Assembly: GCF_006829085.1 (NCBI RefSeq)
Contig: NZ_BJTC01000004.1
Coordinates: forward strand, 248,001 to 312,000
Source: Chryseobacterium sp. ON_d1
GTDB taxonomy: Bacteria; Bacteroidota; Bacteroidia; Flavobacteriales; Weeksellaceae
Direction of reading: 5' to 3'
DNA: 64,000 bases
The position numbers and the translations under genes are program-made. The notes under the pieces were generated by a model, which worked only from the letters and a program-made list of their open reading frames with translations, did not search any database and was not told the origin of the DNA. Positions 9,229 through 17,494 of this stretch are shown one piece after another (within the stretch, counting starts at the first letter, position 1; every line of letters begins with the position of its first letter).

Positions 9229-9410
9229 AATATTTTGTTTTTTAGAAACTTAAAGATAAGCGTTTTGAAAATGAAAATGTTTTAAGAGAATCATAATTTT
9301 TCAGTCATCAGAGATTTGAAAACACAGAATATTTTTAGTAAAAAATAAAATTTCAAAAAAAATGTAACAAAAGAAGACATATGATTACTAATTATATAAA
9401 CTTGTTTACA

Positions 9411-10310
9411 ATGAAAAAGTTATTGTCCGTATTTCTTATCACTCTTTTTGCTTTTGCAGGAGCTCAGGAATCAAAGGAAACAGCCAACCGTTTCTTCTAT
9501 GAACTGACTTTTAAACCGAAGAAAGATTCGGCAAAATTGGATAAAATAATAACCATTCTTGATATCACACCAAAGAAATCAATCTACCAGGATTATACCA
9601 TGCCAGCCCAGGATTCTATCATTAAAGTACAGATAGAAGAAATGGAGAAGACCAAATCTTTTAAGGACATGACTAAGCTTATTAAATGGCCGAAGTTTTC
9701 CTATAAAATCATTAAAACTTATCCGGATATGAAGGTTCAGTATGTAGACAGAATCAGCAGAAACCTTTTCTCATACGAGGATGATCCTAAATTACAATGG
9801 AGTATTTTGCCGGATAAACAAAAAATAGGAGAATATAATGCTCAAAAAGCGACTACAGAATTTGGAGGCAGAAAATGGACAGCATGGTTCAGTTCAGATA
9901 TTCCTTTCCAGGATGGACCTTATAAGTTTAAAGGACTTCCAGGACTGATAGTAAAAATTGAAGATGCGGATAAAAACTATTCATGGCAGCTGAGCGGAAA
10001 TAAGAAGATCGAAAACTATGATGAACTGTCATACGCAGACAAGATCAATGCTAAGATGGGAATGACGAGCAATACGGTAACTCCTACTTCTAAGGAAAAA
10101 TTTCTGAAGTCTTATGAAGGGTACAAAGCAGATCCATTTGCTGAATCCCGTCCATATATGACTCCGGAAAATATGAGCAGACCAATGCCGGGAACAGACG
10201 GAACTGTAGGTGATTTCATGAAAAGACTGGAAAAACAGGTAAAAGATTTCTTTGGGTCTAATGATAATCCAATAGAAAAAGATCAGCCTTCTGACAAGAA
10301 GAAAAAATAA
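9411..10310 (+). CDS. GLPGLI family secreted protein
   Basis: 299 aa from the preferred ATG at 9411, which opens a clean signal peptide (MKKLLSVFLITLFAFAGAQ); an upstream in-frame ATG at 9381 would add ten residues that spoil it. The diagnostic GLPGLIVKIED motif lies near residue 178, after the WFSSDIPFQDGPYKF entry. GLPGLI proteins are periplasmic or surface proteins of Bacteroidetes of unknown function, often next to OMP_b-brl_3 receptors, as here. The last 40 residues are charged and end in a Lys run. A terminator follows. Confidence 0.93.
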   Translation: MKKLLSVFLITLFAFAGAQESKETANRFFYELTFKPKKDSAKLDKIITILDITPKKSIYQDYTMPAQDSIIKVQIEEMEKTKSFKDMTKLIKWPKFSYKIIKTYPDMKVQYVDRISRNLFSYEDDPKLQWSILPDKQKIGEYNAQKATTEFGGRKWTAWFSSDIPFQDGPYKFKGLPGLIVKIEDADKNYSWQLSGNKKIENYDELSYADKINAKMGMTSNTVTPTSKEKFLKSYEGYKADPFAESRPYMTPENMSRPMPGTDGTVGDFMKRLEKQVKDFFGSNDNPIEKDQPSDKKKK

Positions 10311-10340
10311 GACTTCATATCAACTAAATTATATTTCGAA

Positions 10341-10380
10341 TCACCCCAGATACAGCAATGTGTTTGGGGTGATTTCTTTT
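10341..10380 (+). terminator. Rho-independent terminator after the GLPGLI gene
   Basis: TCACCCCA and TGGGGTGA form an 8-bp stem around a 16-base loop, followed by TTTCTTTT. It insulates the feo promoter region just downstream. Confidence 0.75.
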
Positions 10381-10390
10381 ATGTTAAAAC

Positions 10391-10415
10391 GTTATTTAGA
10401 TTAAATTTAAATAAC
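10391..10415. promoter_or_regulatory. 25-bp palindromic operator candidate upstream of feoAB
   Basis: GTTATTTAGATT, a central A, then AATTTAAATAAC: both 12-bp arms pair except for one position. The inner TTTAGATT-A-AATTTAAA resembles DtxR/MntR-family metal-repressor boxes. It ends one base before the -7 element at 10417, so a bound protein would block transcription. Assignment to an iron-responsive DtxR-type repressor is inference; a Fur-like protein is the alternative. Confidence 0.65.
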
Positions 10416-10416
10416 G

Positions 10417-10424
10417 TATATTTG
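10417..10424 (+). promoter_or_regulatory. -7 element of the feo promoter
   Basis: TATATTTG matches TAnnTTTG exactly. No clear TTTG is found 19 bp upstream; that space is occupied by the palindrome. Transcription would start near 10430, leaving only about 14 bases before the proposed feoA start. Confidence 0.55.
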
Positions 10425-10443
10425 CAGGACTAAAAATCAGGCT

Positions 10444-10698
10444 TTGAACGAGAAAGGTTTACATAAATTAAGTGGATTCCCTAAAAACAAAATGGGGAAG
10501 ATATTGGGATATGATAATGACCATCTGAAAATGCCCAATAAAATCATTGAAATGGGGCTTCTTCCGGAGACTGTTTTCAGGGTTTTGTATCAGGCTCCCT
10601 TCAGCGGGCCTATGTATGTGGAATTTGGAATAGAGAAAAGCAGGATTGCTCTTCGTGAGGAAGAAGGCGATTACATCATTGTTGAAGAATTGAATTAA
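10444..10698 (+). CDS. feoA: FeoA ferrous iron transport accessory protein
   Basis: 84 aa, SH3-like FeoA domain. The segment around IIEMGLLPETVFRVLYQAPF is the family core, followed by the strand-rich SRIALREEEGDYIIVEEL. FeoA helps the FeoB iron permease at the inner membrane. The start used here is TTG at 10444; the first in-frame ATG (10492) would remove LHKLSGFPK, which aligns with the usual FeoA N-terminal strand, so TTG is preferred. The stop overlaps the feoB start (TAATG). The operator-like palindrome just upstream suggests metal repression. Confidence 0.88.
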   Translation: MNEKGLHKLSGFPKNKMGKILGYDNDHLKMPNKIIEMGLLPETVFRVLYQAPFSGPMYVEFGIEKSRIALREEEGDYIIVEELN

Positions 10699-12731
10699 TG
10701 CAGGAAAACAAAAGAAAACAGGTACTTTTAGTCGGAAATCCTAATGTAGGAAAGTCAACGGTTTTCAATACGCTTTGCAACAAAAAGCAGAAGACCGGAA
10801 ACTATGCCGGCGTTACCGTTGCCAGTCATTCGGGGAACTATGTTTATAATAATGAGGAGGTTGAAGTCATTGATCTTCCAGGTTCCTACAGTGTATATCC
10901 GAGTTCAGAAGATGAAGCTATTTTTTCCAAATATCTGCTTGATGAGCAGAAAAACTATGCAGGAGTTGTTTATATTCTTGAAGCACTAAGTTTAAAAAGA
11001 GGGCTGCTTCTGTTTCAGCAGATTCAGGACCTTGGAATTCCGATGATTTTGATTGTCAATCAGATTGACCAGGCAGAAAGAAGAGGAATTACTATCGATA
11101 TTCAGAAGTTTTCTGAAGCATTGGGCATTAAAATTATTCAGACCAATGCCAAAGAACAGATCGGGATTGATGAAGTAAGAAAAGCTGTTTATAACAATGA
11201 ATTTGTAAAAGCAGATAAAGTTTCTTTTGAAACACCGAACGAGCATCGTGATTTTATTCAGAAATTGGCTGCTCATAAAGGTTTCGACAACGAGTACAAA
11301 GCGTGGATGAGCCTTTCATTAGGAACAGACCTGGGAAGAATAGGATCTGTCCTGGAACAGCTTAACGAACCTGATGCGAAAAGCCTGGTTCCAAAGAGAT
11401 TACAGGTTCAGGAAACCGTAAGAAGATATCAGAATGTAGACAGAATACTGGCTGATGTTATTTCTAAAAAAGCTCAGTTCAAGGAATTACTGACCGAAAA
11501 GCTGGATAAGGTTTTAGTGCATAAATTCTGGGGGTATGTTGTCTTTTTAGCTATTTTACTGATTATTTTCCAAAGTGTTTTCTTCCTTGCAGAATATCCG
11601 ATGAGCTGGATTGAAAGTACTTTCTCATGGCTGGCGGCATTTACCGGGGAACATCTTCCTGAAGGACCGGTTAATTCTTTGATCTCAAACGGGATTATTC
11701 CGGGAATAGGCGGAATTGTTGTTTTTGCGCCGCAGATCGGAATTCTGTTGTATTTTCTTTACCTGTTGGAAGACTCGGGCTATATGGCAAGAGTGGTATT
11801 TCTGATGGACAGATTGCTTCGACCGTTCGGACTTAACGGTAAAAGTATTGTTCCGCTTGTATCAGGAACTGCCTGCGCTATCCCGGCGGTGATTTCTACC
11901 AGAAACATTGAGAATGTAAAAGAAAGATTGCTGACGATACTGGTAACACCATTTATGACATGTTCAGCGAGGCTTCCCGTATACAGCATTATCATTGGAC
12001 TGATTATTTCAGAAGGAACATTTTTAGGTATAAAATATAAAGCACTGGTTCTGATGGGTATGTACCTTCTTGGCTTTCTGGTTGCTTTATTCTCAGCTGC
12101 TATTCTTAAAAGATTTATTAAAAGTAAAGGAAAAACGTATCTGGTGATGGACCTTCCGGCCTATAAAAAACCACTTTTCGGATATGACTTTAAAATGGTC
12201 CTGGGAAAAGTATGGGACTTCATTACCGGAGCCGGAAAAATAATTTTCATTGTCAGTATCATCATCTGGTTCCTGAGCTATTTCGGACCGAGCCAAAAAA
12301 CGAATGAGTTTGTCGCTACAGACGTTCACCTCGATCATTCTTACCTTGCAAAAATGGGTAAAGGAATAGAACCTGTTATCGCTCCGCTTGGCTACGACTG
12401 GAAAATGGGGGTGGGAATCCTTACAAGTTTCGTGGCAAGAGAAGTTTTCGTAGGAACAATGTCTACATTGTACAGCCTGGAAGACGATGCTCCGGAAGTA
12501 AAAGTGATTGATAAAATGAGAAGAGATGTAAAGCCCAACGGAGAAAAAGTCTTCAGTTTTGCCACCGGAATTTCGGTTCTTCTTTTCTATGCATTTGCAA
12601 TGCAGTGTGTTTCTACACTTGCAGTAGTCTACAGAGAAACCAAAAGCTGGAAATGGACCGGCTTTCAGGTAGTCATGATGACCGGTTTGGCATATTTTGT
12701 GTCGATGATAGTATATCAGATTTTAAAGTAA
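10698..12731 (+). CDS. feoB: FeoB ferrous iron permease with GTPase domain
   Basis: 677 aa. The N-terminal G domain shows G1 GNPNVGKST (13-21), G3 DLPG (59-62) and G4 NQID (121-124). A helical regulatory region follows to about 270, then a polytopic permease with both Gate motifs: SGTACAIPAV and the CSARLPVY segment near residue 420. FeoB imports Fe2+ across the inner membrane using nucleotide hydrolysis. It is about 100 residues shorter than E. coli FeoB, typical for Bacteroidetes forms. Translationally coupled on both sides: TAATG with feoA upstream and with the Cys-rich protein downstream. Confidence 0.97.
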   Translation: MQENKRKQVLLVGNPNVGKSTVFNTLCNKKQKTGNYAGVTVASHSGNYVYNNEEVEVIDLPGSYSVYPSSEDEAIFSKYLLDEQKNYAGVVYILEALSLKRGLLLFQQIQDLGIPMILIVNQIDQAERRGITIDIQKFSEALGIKIIQTNAKEQIGIDEVRKAVYNNEFVKADKVSFETPNEHRDFIQKLAAHKGFDNEYKAWMSLSLGTDLGRIGSVLEQLNEPDAKSLVPKRLQVQETVRRYQNVDRILADVISKKAQFKELLTEKLDKVLVHKFWGYVVFLAILLIIFQSVFFLAEYPMSWIESTFSWLAAFTGEHLPEGPVNSLISNGIIPGIGGIVVFAPQIGILLYFLYLLEDSGYMARVVFLMDRLLRPFGLNGKSIVPLVSGTACAIPAVISTRNIENVKERLLTILVTPFMTCSARLPVYSIIIGLIISEGTFLGIKYKALVLMGMYLLGFLVALFSAAILKRFIKSKGKTYLVMDLPAYKKPLFGYDFKMVLGKVWDFITGAGKIIFIVSIIIWFLSYFGPSQKTNEFVATDVHLDHSYLAKMGKGIEPVIAPLGYDWKMGVGILTSFVAREVFVGTMSTLYSLEDDAPEVKVIDKMRRDVKPNGEKVFSFATGISVLLFYAFAMQCVSTLAVVYRETKSWKWTGFQVVMMTGLAYFVSMIVYQILK

Positions 12732-12883
12732 TGGACTCATCATTAATTATTCAATACGTACTTGTTCTGCTTATTGTAGCATTCGCCTGTTACTCTTTAT
12801 TTAAAGTGCTTAAAAAGAACTTTGCCCCTAAGAAATTCAGTTCCAAAAGAACCAACTGCGATAAAGACTGTGGCTGTTCTTAA
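12731..12883 (+). CDS. FeoB-associated Cys-rich membrane protein
   Basis: 50 aa, starting at the ATG that overlaps the feoB stop (TAATG). One transmembrane helix (about residues 5-24, IIQYVLVLLIVAFACYSLF), a basic linker, and a C-terminal Cys motif NCDKDCGC (three cysteines, plus one in the membrane segment). This is the layout of the small FeoB-associated protein found in many feo operons lacking classical FeoC; it may bind iron or sense redox state (inference). It is too small and too well placed to be chance. Confidence 0.88.
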   Translation: MDSSLIIQYVLVLLIVAFACYSLFKVLKKNFAPKKFSSKRTNCDKDCGCS

Positions 12884-12948
12884 TATTGGGATGATCCGAT
12901 AATTGAAAAAAATGTAGTAATTTCATTTTTCTAATGTAAATTATTAAT

Positions 12949-13965
12949 TTGAATTACTTAAAAACAGGATTACTCGTATCATTTTCTTTATTTGCTTTTC
13001 TGCTAAAAGCACAGTCAGATACGGCCGGTATCAGGTCTTATGCAGACCAGGTAATGATTCGTGTGAATCTTGATACCAATCTTGAGAACTACGTTTTTTC
13101 TGCAGGAGAGGGGAAAGATGCTTTCGAGATGGACCTGTCAATCAATAACAAAACGAAAACTTCTGTTTCAATTGATTATAGAATTATAAGTGCAACAATA
13201 TCGTTTGCACCCAGGTTTTTAGACGGAAATAATGATGATGAAATGAAAGGGAAAAGTTCTTATACCGATTTCAGCTTCAGGTTTTTTCCAGGGAGATTCA
13301 TCCAGAATGTTTATTATAAAAATGTAAAGGGCTTTTATGTAGAAAATATGAAAGACCTGTCCCCTGGCTGGCAGGAAGGAAGAGATCCCTATATTCAGTT
13401 TCCGGATTTACGGGTGCAAACTTTTGGAGGTTCCACATCTTATATGCTCAATAAAAATTTTTCAGCAAGAAGTATCTACACTCAGGGAGAGTGGCAGGAA
13501 AAAAGCAGTGGAAGCTGGGTTCCGTTTGTGGATTATGACCTTACGGTCTTCAGAAATAAAATTGACGGTGTAAGAAGTAAAGAGATACAATACAATATCG
13601 GAGGCAATATGGGGTATTTCTATAATTGGGTGATCGGAAAGAAGGTCAATATTTCACCTTATCTGGCTGTTGGAATTGGAGGAAAATTTTCCAGCTATAG
13701 AGATATTCAGAATGGAGGAACCAAAGAAAATTCACAGTATGCTACCATAAGAATGCAGGGAGGCCTTCATATAGGCTATAATACTGACCGGTTTTTATTC
13801 GGGGGCAGAATGAATTTTAAAGCCTATTCCTATGATCAGAAAAATAACCAGACGATAGAAAATAATAATCTTTATGGACTGTTATATATTGGGTATCGCT
13901 TTGCGCCACCGAAAGTTGTAAAAAATACCTACGATAAAATTCAAAAAAAGATCCCTGTTCTATAA
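12949..13965 (+). CDS. DUF4421 family outer-membrane-type protein
   Basis: 338 aa. Signal peptide MNYLKTGLLVSFSLFAFLLKAQ, then a beta-rich protein resembling DUF4421 (markers VMIRVNLDTNLENY, ISISYRI-like strands, FSFRFFPGRF, GLYYIGYRF-like final strand), probably an outer-membrane barrel. Function unknown. The start is TTG at 12949: no ATG or GTG in frame precedes the signal peptide and the next ATG falls deep in the mature part. It follows the feo operon by 65 bp without an obvious terminator, so read-through is possible. Confidence 0.75.
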   Translation: MNYLKTGLLVSFSLFAFLLKAQSDTAGIRSYADQVMIRVNLDTNLENYVFSAGEGKDAFEMDLSINNKTKTSVSIDYRIISATISFAPRFLDGNNDDEMKGKSSYTDFSFRFFPGRFIQNVYYKNVKGFYVENMKDLSPGWQEGRDPYIQFPDLRVQTFGGSTSYMLNKNFSARSIYTQGEWQEKSSGSWVPFVDYDLTVFRNKIDGVRSKEIQYNIGGNMGYFYNWVIGKKVNISPYLAVGIGGKFSSYRDIQNGGTKENSQYATIRMQGGLHIGYNTDRFLFGGRMNFKAYSYDQKNNQTIENNNLYGLLYIGYRFAPPKVVKNTYDKIQKKIPVL

Positions 13966-13983
13966 GTTCAATGGTCTTTTAAG

Positions 13984-13991
13984 TATCTTTG
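13984..13991 (+). promoter_or_regulatory. -7 element of the glmM promoter
   Basis: TATCTTTG fits TAnnTTTG, 43 bp before the glmM ATG. No good TTTG is found at the expected upstream distance. Confidence 0.45.
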
Positions 13992-14033
13992 CGCTGGAAA
14001 ATTTAGAAAGAACAAAATAAAAGTAAAAACATC

Positions 14034-15416
14034 ATGTCATTAATAAAATCTATTTCCGGAATTCGCGGAACCATTGGAGGAAGAGTAAATGATAACCTGA
14101 CACCGCTGGATGTGGTAAAATTTGCATCCGCATTCGGAACATGGCTTCAGAATAATAAAAACAAAAAAGATCTTACCCTTATCATCGGAAGAGATGCCAG
14201 AATCTCCGGTCAGATGGTTTCTTCTTTAGTCACTGCAACATTGCAGGGATTGGGAATTAATGTAATAGACCTTGGCCTTTCTACAACACCAACAGTAGAA
14301 GTAATGGTTCCTGAGCTGAATGCCGACGGAGGAATCATCCTTACGGCTTCCCATAACCCAAAACAATGGAACGCCCTTAAGTTATTGAACGAAAAAGGAG
14401 AGTTCATCAGTGGTGACAACGGTGCTGAGGTTCTGGCTCTGGCGGAAAGTGAAGACTTTAACTATGCAGAGGTGGATGATCTTGGAAAATATGAAACAAG
14501 AGATGATGCTTTTGATATCCATATCCAGCAGATCCTGAATTTACCAATGGTAGATGTGGAAGCAATCAAAGCGAAGAATTTTAAGGTAGTCCTTGATGCT
14601 GTCAATTCTACAGGAGGAATTGCGATTCCTATGCTTTTAGATAAACTGGGTTGCGAAACCATCAAATTATACTGTGAACCTACAGGACACTTCCCGCACA
14701 ATCCTGAACCGTTGAAAGAACATTTGGGCGATATCTGCGAATTGGTGAAAAAAGAAAATGCAGACTTAGGAATTGTCGTGGATCCGGATGTTGACAGACT
14801 CGCTTTAATTGATGAAAAAGGAGAAATGTTCGGGGAAGAATACACTCTGGTAGCAGTGGCAGATTACTTATTGAAACATAAAAACGGAGTAGCTGTTTCC
14901 AATCTTTCTTCAAGCCGCGCTTTGAGAGACGTGGCACATGCCCACAACTCAGAATACTTTGCAAGTGCTGTAGGAGAAGTAAATGTAGTTACCTTGATGA
15001 AAGAGAAAAATGCGGTGATCGGAGGAGAAGGAAACGGAGGAATTATCTATCCTGATTTGCACTTCGGAAGAGATTCTTTAGTAGGGGTAGCCCTATTCCT
15101 GACCCATTTAGCCAAAGAAAACAAAACCGTTTCCAAACTAAGAGCAGGATATCCAAGCTATTTCATGGGTAAAAAGAAAATAGAGCTGACTCCGGAGATT
15201 GATGTAGATGCTATCTTAAGCAAAATGGAGCAGGAGTATCAGAATGAAGAAGTTTCTACCGTAGATGGTGTCAAAATAGACTTTGAAAATAACTGGGTTC
15301 ATCTTAGAAAATCTAATACGGAGCCGATCATCAGAATTTATACTGAAGCTAAATCTCAGGAAGAAGCAGATCAGTTAGGTGATGATATCATTGCTAAAAT
15401 CAAGAGTTTAATTTAA
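14034..15416 (+). CDS. glmM: Phosphoglucosamine mutase
   Basis: 460 aa alpha-D-phosphohexomutase. It shows the phosphoserine loop TASHNP with Ser106, the Mg2+ loop DPDVDR (about 249), the sugar-binding GEGNGG segment (about 330) and the phosphate-binding RKSNTEPIIRIY near the C-terminus. The N-terminus SISGIRGTIGG is typical. GlmM converts glucosamine-6-P to glucosamine-1-P for UDP-GlcNAc, feeding peptidoglycan and LPS. The TASHNPKQWNALK form is the Bacteroidetes/archaeal-like variant, so phosphomannomutase activity cannot be excluded. Own promoter and terminator (15426-15455), hence probably a single-gene unit. Confidence 0.92.
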   Translation: MSLIKSISGIRGTIGGRVNDNLTPLDVVKFASAFGTWLQNNKNKKDLTLIIGRDARISGQMVSSLVTATLQGLGINVIDLGLSTTPTVEVMVPELNADGGIILTASHNPKQWNALKLLNEKGEFISGDNGAEVLALAESEDFNYAEVDDLGKYETRDDAFDIHIQQILNLPMVDVEAIKAKNFKVVLDAVNSTGGIAIPMLLDKLGCETIKLYCEPTGHFPHNPEPLKEHLGDICELVKKENADLGIVVDPDVDRLALIDEKGEMFGEEYTLVAVADYLLKHKNGVAVSNLSSSRALRDVAHAHNSEYFASAVGEVNVVTLMKEKNAVIGGEGNGGIIYPDLHFGRDSLVGVALFLTHLAKENKTVSKLRAGYPSYFMGKKKIELTPEIDVDAILSKMEQEYQNEEVSTVDGVKIDFENNWVHLRKSNTEPIIRIYTEAKSQEEADQLGDDIIAKIKSLI

Positions 15417-15425
15417 AAATATATG

Positions 15426-15455
15426 AAGAACGGATGCATTGTCCGTTCTTTTTTT
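15426..15455 (+). terminator. Rho-independent terminator after glmM
   Basis: AAGAACGGA, a seven-base loop, TCCGTTCTT and a T run. It lies inside the longest open frame of the next gene and so argues that the next gene starts downstream at 15465. Confidence 0.88.
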
Positions 15456-15464
15456 ATCATAGAA

Positions 15465-16046
15465 ATGTTTGAACATCTCAAAGAAAATTTTCCTTTCCCT
15501 AAAGAAAAGTGGAGAAAATTTCTAGGCAGCTTCGAACGGATGGAAGTTCCTGGTAAAACATTGCTTTTAAAAGAAGGTGAGGTTTCCTATAATGCCTATT
15601 ATATTGAAAAGGGTATTGTTAGAGCCTGGTATAATAACGATGGGAAAGACGTTACATTCCAGTTTTTTCTTGAAAACACGATGTTTTCTTCCCTTGAAAG
15701 CTTTAAAAAAGGGTTGCCGAGCATGGTTTCATTTGAGACCATAGAATCCTGTATCTTATACAAAATAAGCAAACCTGATGTGGACGCTTTCCTGGAAGAA
15801 GTCTATGAAAATCCTGAGCTCAGAGATTTCTTTATGGATGCTCTTTTTGAAAGAATATTTGATTATATGAAGCATTTCTTTTCATTCATTAAAGACACAC
15901 CGCAGCAACGATATTTAAATCTGATTAAACAAAAACCGGAGATTATCAAAAGAGTTTCCCAACATTATATTGCCTCCTATCTTGGTATTACCACCGTACA
16001 TCTCAGCAGAATCAAAAGTAAAATATTGAAAGAAAGATTGGAATAA
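15465..16046 (+). CDS. Crp/Fnr family transcriptional regulator
   Basis: 193 aa from ATG 15465 (MFEHLKENFPF). An upstream in-frame ATG at 15423 would encode the glmM terminator hairpin and is rejected. The cyclic-nucleotide-binding-like beta roll spans about residues 15-115 (LLLKEGEVSYNAYYIEKG); the C-terminal winged helix has SQHYIASYLGITTVHLSRIKSK. No cysteine cluster for an FeS sensor is seen. In Bacteroidetes such short regulators often control a neighbouring NAD(P)H oxidoreductase; here an MDR enzyme lies downstream behind a palindrome (16298-16313) that could be its operator. Ligand unknown. Confidence 0.85.
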   Translation: MFEHLKENFPFPKEKWRKFLGSFERMEVPGKTLLLKEGEVSYNAYYIEKGIVRAWYNNDGKDVTFQFFLENTMFSSLESFKKGLPSMVSFETIESCILYKISKPDVDAFLEEVYENPELRDFFMDALFERIFDYMKHFFSFIKDTPQQRYLNLIKQKPEIIKRVSQHYIASYLGITTVHLSRIKSKILKERLE

Positions 16047-16049
16047 GCG

Positions 16050-16278
16050 GGAAGCCGGAAGTTTACAAAGAAACTGCATAAATTCTGACTCATCTTAAAC
16101 GCAATGTTCGCAAAGAATAATAAGTATTGTTAAAAATGTTCGCAAAGGCGTTCCTCTCAGCGATGTTCATTGTTATTTGCTGAATGAAGTGCCCTTGCGA
16201 ACACATTAATACTTACTCTTATTTCCTGGCGTCCTCTGCGTTTTTAATCTTTTGCCTGTTTATAAACTTCCGGCTTCC
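16050..16278. repeat. Large imperfect palindrome (229 bp), TTCGCAAAGGCGTT family, copy 1
   Basis: The ends are perfect 16-bp inverted repeats: GGAAGCCGGAAGTTTA (16050-16065) and its complement (16263-16278). Inside, the left arm core ATGTTCGCAAAGGCGTTCC pairs imperfectly with GTGCCCTTGCGAACACAT on the right, and AAGTATT / AATACTT pair further out. It fills most of the gap between the Crp/Fnr gene and the MDR gene. A related copy is at 62793-62945. No ORF inside; MITE-like. Confidence 0.8.
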
Positions 16279-16297
16279 TTTCCCGAAATCCAAAACT

Positions 16298-16313
16298 GAT
16301 AACAAATGTTATC
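16298..16313. promoter_or_regulatory. GATAACA-N2-TGTTATC palindrome, operator candidate
   Basis: Perfect 7-bp arms around two bases, placed 22 bp before the -7 element at 16336 and after the Crp/Fnr gene. Position and symmetry fit an activator site for a Crp-type dimer; regulator assignment is inference. Confidence 0.5.
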
Positions 16314-16335
16314 GCTCCATAGCTTTCACTCCTCA

Positions 16336-16343
16336 TAATTTTG
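16336..16343 (+). promoter_or_regulatory. -7 element of the oxidoreductase gene
   Basis: TAATTTTG matches TAnnTTTG, 17 bp before the ATG at 16361. No -33 TTTG is clear, which would be consistent with an activated promoter. Confidence 0.45.
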
Positions 16344-16360
16344 TATAAAAATTAAAAAGA

Positions 16361-17329
16361 ATGAAAGCAGCAGTAGTATTTGAAAAAGGAAATATTCCTC
16401 AATACACCGATTTTCCGGACCCTGAAGTACAGGGAAATGAGATTTTAGTTTCAGTAAAAGCAGCCTCTGTTAAAAATCTGGACAGAGCCAGAGCGGGAGG
16501 AAATCATTATTCTACAGATAATCAGGAACATCAGCCAGCCATTATTGGCACAGATGGAGCAGGATATCTGGAAAACGGAGATAAAGTCTATTTTTTCAGC
16601 AAAAAAGGAACCGTAGCAGAAAAAGCAGCAGCAGATAAAAAAATGATCATTCCGATTCCTGAAGAACTGGACTTCTCTATAGCAGCAGCATTGCCCAATG
16701 CGGTGATGGGATCAGCTATGGCATTAAAATTCAAAGCGGGATTACAGCAGGGGAACACTGTTCTGATCAATGGAGCAACGGGAATTACGGGTAGAATTGC
16801 GGTTCAGATTGCCAGGCTATATGGAGCGGGTAAGATTATCGTTACAGGAAGAAATGAAGAATCCCTGCTGGTTCTACGTGAGTTAGGTGTCAGTGAGGTG
16901 ATTTCTCTCAAGGAGGAAGATGGTGATTTTAAGCAAAAAATAAAAGAGATCCATAAGGAAACCCCTATAGATATTATTGTGGATTATATCTGGGGACATT
17001 CTGTAGAAATGATATTATCTGCCCTTAAGGGAGACGGAAACTTTTCTCATAAAACAAAGCTGGTAAACGTAGGAGGAATGAGCGGAGATACCATTCAGCT
17101 GTCTTCACAGATTCTGAGAGGAACTGATATTCAGATTTCCGGATCCGGATTAGGAAGCTGGACCAAAGAAGAAACAATGCTTTTGTTTTCAGAAATTATC
17201 CCCGGAATTTTTCAGGCAGCCGTAGAAGGAAAAATTAAAATGGAAACACAAGACATTGATATTAAAAATATCGGAACTGTCTGGAATAGTGAGATACAAA
17301 GCGGAAAACGCCTGGTCATAAGAATTTAA
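16361..17329 (+). CDS. Zinc-independent MDR oxidoreductase (quinone oxidoreductase-like)
   Basis: 322 aa medium-chain dehydrogenase/reductase. A GroES-like N-terminal domain (to about 110; PAIIGTDGAGYLENGDKVYFF) is followed by a Rossmann fold with GATGITG (138-144). The NADPH-selective Arg in VTGRNEESL follows the second strand. Structural and catalytic zinc cysteines are absent, which places it in the quinone oxidoreductase/crotonyl-reductase branch that reduces quinones or enones with NADPH. Likely a stress or detoxification enzyme under the upstream Crp/Fnr regulator (inference from position and the palindrome at 16298). No terminator stands out after it. Confidence 0.87.
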   Translation: MKAAVVFEKGNIPQYTDFPDPEVQGNEILVSVKAASVKNLDRARAGGNHYSTDNQEHQPAIIGTDGAGYLENGDKVYFFSKKGTVAEKAAADKKMIIPIPEELDFSIAAALPNAVMGSAMALKFKAGLQQGNTVLINGATGITGRIAVQIARLYGAGKIIVTGRNEESLLVLRELGVSEVISLKEEDGDFKQKIKEIHKETPIDIIVDYIWGHSVEMILSALKGDGNFSHKTKLVNVGGMSGDTIQLSSQILRGTDIQISGSGLGSWTKEETMLLFSEIIPGIFQAAVEGKIKMETQDIDIKNIGTVWNSEIQSGKRLVIRI

Positions 17330-17494
17330 CCCCAATTTCCATTTTTTTATCCACAATCCTTTTATCGGTTTTCTTTTTTTACTATTTTTATAATAGAAAT
17401 TTATGAAATGGAAAATTCAAAAAAAAGTTGCAACTTTGCATAAATATTTGAATATCAGTTTCAGATGTATTATTAACTAAACGTTTGCCGAGGT

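Noticed and set aside
14462..14845. 127-residue frame antisense to glmM
   Set aside because: Lacks family traits and lies entirely over conserved glmM codons.
15423..15464. Longer N-terminus for the Crp/Fnr regulator
   Set aside because: The added codons are the glmM terminator hairpin; ATG 15465 fits the family.
16050..16278. CRISPR-like array
   Set aside because: Repeats are inverted, not direct with regular spacers; no cas genes in the window.
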